A DNA stretch of 64,000 bases from Delphinapterus leucas (taxonomy: Eukaryota > Chordata > Mammalia > Artiodactyla > Monodontidae), in the NCBI RefSeq assembly GCF_002288925.2, contig NW_022098045.1, positions 5,925,519 through 5,989,518 on the forward strand, written 5' to 3'. Position numbers and translations under genes: made by a program. The notes under the pieces were generated by a model that saw only the letters and a program-made list of their open reading frames with translations, was not told the origin of the DNA and ran no database searches. Positions 60,301 to 64,000 of this stretch are shown one piece after another (position 1 is the stretch's first letter; every line of letters begins with the position of its first letter).

Positions 60301-61172
60301 TAAATTAATGGGAAAGTTAACACTGGAAACCAGGAACCACAATCTCAGATTTTAAAATTCTAAACACAACCACCACCTATGACAGAAAAAATTAGTAACT
60401 GAGAAACTAGTAAGACAGGATTATCACAATAGGTCATTTTGGGACAAAACTATAACCTCTGAATGACCTCTTCTCAACCACCAAACCACCTGTCGTAACA
60501 CAGAAGGAAAAACAAGGACTTGGCCTTACCTGGTACCTCTGAGACAAACAGCAGAGGCAATACAGTAAGGACTAAGCACCATGACAACCTAGTTCCCAGT
60601 CCTATTGGAAGAGACCTGCCTCTTCACAGTGTAATGGTCACACTGTTCTACAACTGCTGTTTTCATCTTTCCCTTTCTCACTGATTTGAAACAAAGCATG
60701 ATCAGATCAGAATTGCTAACCTCAGGAAAACCAAGTAAGTCTAGATCTGGTTTCAGCTCCATTTTTCAACATTTTGGATTTCTTCAAATTGCGTATCGGG
60801 CTCCAAGACTCCATTTCTACTAACTGTTTAGTCTATAGAACAAAACATGGGAAAGAGAAACTTTCTGACTCTAAAAAACTTATCTATAGTAACAGTCTCT
60901 TCTTACACACACACACAAAATACAGACCTATATGTATATGTCTGTTTTATAAAATATTTTGCACTGAAGAAAACACTTATTAAGATAAAGGACAAAGAAA
61001 AGGTGATTTCTGGCATCTTATCAACCCAAATTTCTATTTTCTGGTATCTTTATGCACCTAATTACCCAAAAAATGATGTTCATAATGACCAAAAGGTGCT
61101 ACCAAATCTTGAAGTGCCTTCTGAATCCCCAAAGGTTAAACTAGAATGTATACAATATAAAGTATAATGTAT

Positions 61173-61418
61173 ACAATATAAAATATAGGGGTTGGGCTTC
61201 CCTGATGGTGCAGTGGTCGAGAGTCCGCCTGCCGATGCAGGGGACATGGGTTCGTGCCCCGGTCCGGGAAGATCCCACATGCCGCGGAGCGGCTGGTCCC
61301 GTGAGCCATGGCCGCTGAGCCTGCGCGTCCGGAGCCTGTGCTCCGCAACGGGAGAGGCCACAACAGTGAGAGGCCCGCGTACCGCAAAAACAAAAACAAA
61401 AAAACAATATAAAATATA
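61173..61418 (+). mobile_element. young cetacean SINE with perfect 15-bp TSD
   Basis: SINE 61188-61403: ggcttccctgatggtgcagt, B-box-like gggttcgtgcccc, gccgcggagcggctggtccc, gaggcccgcgtaccgc and a (CA4-6)n tail. It is flanked by acaatataaaatata at 61173-61187 and 61404-61418. CpGs are almost all intact. It is antisense to CNOT6L. Confidence 0.94.
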
Positions 61419-61739
61419 ATGTATTCTAATTCTCTGAATAATGGTCTGTGTCCCAGCCATTACTAAGCAATATACTATCCTTCCATCATGATGGATAAGA
61501 GATTTTTATTATAATATTTTGCTAAAAATAGTGATTATTATAGTTTCCATTTATTGTTACCCATTCTGTACCACTGTTTTCCATGAAGGGAAAAAAATTT
61601 CATCACTGAAGATGAGAAATTATCTGATACTCTGGTTTTAGAAGATTAAGACCTTGAGAATGAGTACAGAGAATTGAAGCACTCTTCTACAGCTATCTTT
61701 TAACTGTGAGTCTTGTAAATCATATAAATTCTCTTACAA

Positions 61740-61860
61740 GGTAATACACAAATATGTACAAATGAGAAAATAAGCCCAGAAAGGGTAAGTAATTCATTCA
61801 AGATTATACAGCTGCATAAGCAGGAGAACCACCTGGCTTCCAAACAGTCTTTTCTTTGCA
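61740..61860 (-). mobile_element. MIR SINE remnant
   Basis: aataagcccagaaagggtaa followed by gtaattcattcaagattata and cagctgcataagcaggagaa: reverse MIR core. Confidence 0.65.
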
Positions 61861-62503
61861 CTGCATCATTTCTCCAATCTGAAGAAGGAGTAGAAGAAAT
61901 GCAGCATAGTGTACTTTGTGTTAAATTCCAAATAGTTTGGCATTGGACAGATAACATGACATCAGCAAGTTATTTGGCACTGTTCAAAACAGGTGGAATT
62001 TAACAACATATCACACTCAAGGTCTTCATCTGTTGCTGGATCCATGTTACTATTTAGGCAAAAAGTTGAAGAAGGAAAGAAATGCAAATGATGCATCGAA
62101 GTATTTCCTATGTATTTATCTCTTAACTAATTTACAGCATTTTTAATAATTCAAGTATCAGTTTTCAAATACTTGGTTGTTTAAAGTTTCCTAGACAATT
62201 GTTAGTTCAAAATCTTAGTTACCTCTAGTAAATTATCAAGGCATTTTAGACTTTCCTCTCAAAACTGTAAAGGGAATGAAAAAAATTTTAGGTATTATCA
62301 TCTTTCAGAAAGAAACGACGGCAAATGGAAAAACAGATTGATGTTACATGTCTCAATGTTATCAGTAATTCTTTTTTTAATTATGGTGTTTCAAGGAAAT
62401 TTGTGCGTGAATACTGGTAACAAATATCAAATTCAAGGCAGTATTTCCCAAATGAGGTAACCTTTTAATAGGTACAAGTGATGTCGGAAGCTGAAACAAT
62501 AAG

Positions 62504-62711
62504 TCTAAAGATAAACAACAAGGACATACTGTATAGCACAGGGAGCTACACTCAATATTTTGTAATAACCTATATAAGAATCTGGGAAAATATATATATA
62601 TGTAAAACGGAATCACTTTGCTGCACACCTGAAACTAACACAACATTGTAAACCAACTATACTTCAATGAAAAAAAGTAATAAATATTAAAAAGAAAAGA
62701 AATCTAAAGAT
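62504..62711 (+). mobile_element. 5'-truncated L1 tail with 9-bp TSD
   Basis: Insert 62513-62702: aaggacatactgtatagcac, agggagctacactcaatatt, tttgctgcacacctgaaact, aaccaactatacttcaatga and an A-rich tail. Flanked by tctaaagat at 62504-62512 and 62703-62711. It is a different 3' UTR subfamily from the 34248 and 53433 tails. Confidence 0.88.
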
Positions 62712-62900
62712 GCAATTTAGTACAGTGGTTAAAAGCATTGACTGTGAAGCCAGATAATCTCTATGTCTTGGTTTCCTCATCTCTAAAAATGAGGAAATAG
62801 CTCTATTCCTACCTCTGAGGATTGCTTTAAAAATTAAATAAGATAATCAGTATAAATAAAAGAAAACGGGGGACATGTAAACACTATGAAAGTAATAGCT
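62712..62900 (+). mobile_element. MIR SINE remnant
   Basis: gtacagtggttaaaagcatt, gactgtgaagccagataatc, cttggtttcctcatctctaa and ttgctttaaaaattaaataa follow MIR in order from its 5' end. Confidence 0.8.
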
Positions 62901-63436
62901 ATTGTTATTCTAAAATTTGTTAAAAAAAAAAAATCAGCAACCCACTAGAAGAATTTAGCATATCCTGACCTCAAATACTTCAGGGCCCTGTACTAATTAT
63001 TAAACAAGTGAAAAATCTCTATTAAAAAGTCACAGAAAAGATATGAAAGTAGGTACAAATAAGTGAGAAGAAGGGGCTCAAATATCTTTCAAATTCACTT
63101 AATTCATTTACTTAAAATAACATGCCATGCTGGTAATAAATAGGCTTGTATCAATAAAAACATTGAAATGATTTGTTATAATAGGCACCAAACAGGAAAA
63201 TAGTCACAGGCGTTTAGTAGATGATTCCCTATCTAATGTATCAAACCTAAGTTATTAACTACAGGATACAATCTCTATGAGAATCCATATATTTCAGTCT
63301 TCTACTGGAGGTTCCTTCAAATTTTCCACTGTAAAACTGGCAGCCTTTATGAGGCAAAAATATACTTCTCTCTTTTCCTCAGGATGATAACCAAAGGAAT
63401 CTGCCTCTAACCATCTAGTCACTCAGCCAGCGTTCA

Positions 63437-63956
63437 AGAGATAGCCTTCTATGAAATAATGCCATTTGCAGCAACATGGATGGACTTAAAGGTTATCATA
63501 CTAAGTGAAGTAAGTCAAAAAGAGAAAGACAAATACCATACGATATCACTTATATGTGGAATCTAAAATATGACACAAATGAACCTATCTATGAACAGAA
63601 ATAGACTTACAGACATAGAGAACAGACTTGTGGTTGCCCAGGGGGAACGGAAAGGGGGAGGGGCAGTGGGGGAGAGATGGATTTGGAGTTTGGGGTTAGT
63701 AGATGCAAACTGTTATATATATAGAATGGATAAACAAGGTCCTACTGTACAGCACAGAGAACTATATTCAATATCTTGTGATAAACCATAATGAAAAAGA
63801 ATATAAAAAAGAATGTATGTATGTATAACTGACTCACTTTAACTCTACTTCAATAAAAATAAATAGATAAATAAAAGAATGAAATAAACAGTCATAAAAT
63901 AAACTCTTCACAATTCCAAACCAAAAAAAAAAAAAAAAGGGAGAGATAGCCTTCTA
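63437..63956 (+). mobile_element. 5'-truncated L1 with perfect 15-bp TSD
   Basis: Insert 63452-63941 (490 bp): gcaacatggatggacttaaa, gtggaatctaaaatatgaca, cttgtggttgcccaggggga, ctctacttcaataaaaataa and an A16 tail. Flanked by agagatagccttcta at 63437-63451 and 63942-63956. Antisense to CNOT6L and without coding capacity. Confidence 0.94.
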
Positions 63957-64000
63957 AGTGTCTTATGGCTCTGCACCCTCAAGTAGGAAATGCAGTTCCT

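Larger units (their letters stand above)
54434..64000 (-). other. CNOT6L: CNOT6L intron 8 (partial)
   Basis: At least 9.6 kb of intron. I searched the minus strand for the preceding exon (a block ending in the CAIFFKTEK region of the protein) and did not find it, so the intron continues beyond the window. It carries L1 tails, SINEs, MIRs, a mariner MITE and an exon-like segment, listed separately. Stretches 55400-56580, 58830-60130 and 61420-62500 are otherwise unique and show no gene. Confidence 0.8.

Noticed and set aside
61196..61265. tRNA-like segment with A- and B-box-like motifs
   Set aside because: It is the tRNA-derived head of a SINE. It lacks a full cloverleaf and occurs in every SINE copy here.
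1..64000. CRISPR array, phage, plasmid or bacterial operon signals
   Set aside because: Nothing of the kind is present; the window is a eukaryotic nuclear locus.

Overview
The window is mammalian nuclear DNA, and I read it as cetacean, probably a toothed whale. The evidence is several ~200-bp tRNA-derived SINEs that start 'gcttccctggtggcgcagtgg' and end 'gagaggcccgcgtaccgc', plus L1 elements of the artiodactyl/cetacean type. This is a repeat-rich vertebrate locus: it has no operons, CRISPR array, or rRNA or free-standing tRNA genes.

One protein-coding gene is visible. The last four coding exons of CNOT6L lie on the minus strand: 54433-54282, 51474-51247, 49044-48842 and 44101-43889. All have canonical AG/GT boundaries and matching phases. 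Together they encode roughly the C-terminal 264 residues, most of the Mg-dependent deadenylase (EEP) domain of this CCR4-NOT catalytic subunit. A repeat-poor stretch of ~6.7 kb follows, down to a candidate poly(A) signal at 37165-37170, and is best read as the 3' UTR. The upstream exons, which would carry the LRR region and the catalytic Glu, lie beyond 64000. In other mammals CNOT6L lies between CXCL13 and MRPL1, so positions 1-37 kb should be the CNOT6L-CXCL13 intergenic side.

Layout: 409-7567 holds a 5'-complete L1 on the minus strand with a perfect 14-bp target-site duplication. 7568-11.9 kb is ordinary intergenic DNA with SINEs and L1 remnants. 11.9-20.1 kb holds two plus-strand L1 copies head to tail, one carrying later SINE insertions and a microsatellite. 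20.9-21.2 kb is a Tigger1-derived MITE. 21.7-24.3 kb is a 5'-truncated minus-strand L1. 24.3-37.1 kb is mostly unique sequence with MIRs, a solo MLT1A LTR (split by a SINE) and an old L1 5' fragment split by a short L1 tail. 37.1-64 kb is CNOT6L, whose introns carry L1 tails, SINEs, MIRs, a second MLT1A LTR, MER5A and a palindromic mariner MITE.

I see no new multi-gene system. The most interesting leads are: (a) a 114-nt, phase-compatible, exon-like open segment in intron 8 (55042-55155); (b) a mariner-MITE hairpin at 58741-58821 resembling the elements behind the ruminant miR-2284/2285 family; (c) a perfect 16-bp-stem hairpin made inside an old MIR (52331-52367) and an AT-rich array of direct and inverted repeats (56966-57058); and (d) the full-length L1 and its ~2-kb near-identical direct partner 21 kb away. 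All names come from reading the sequence and from family knowledge; no database search was possible.
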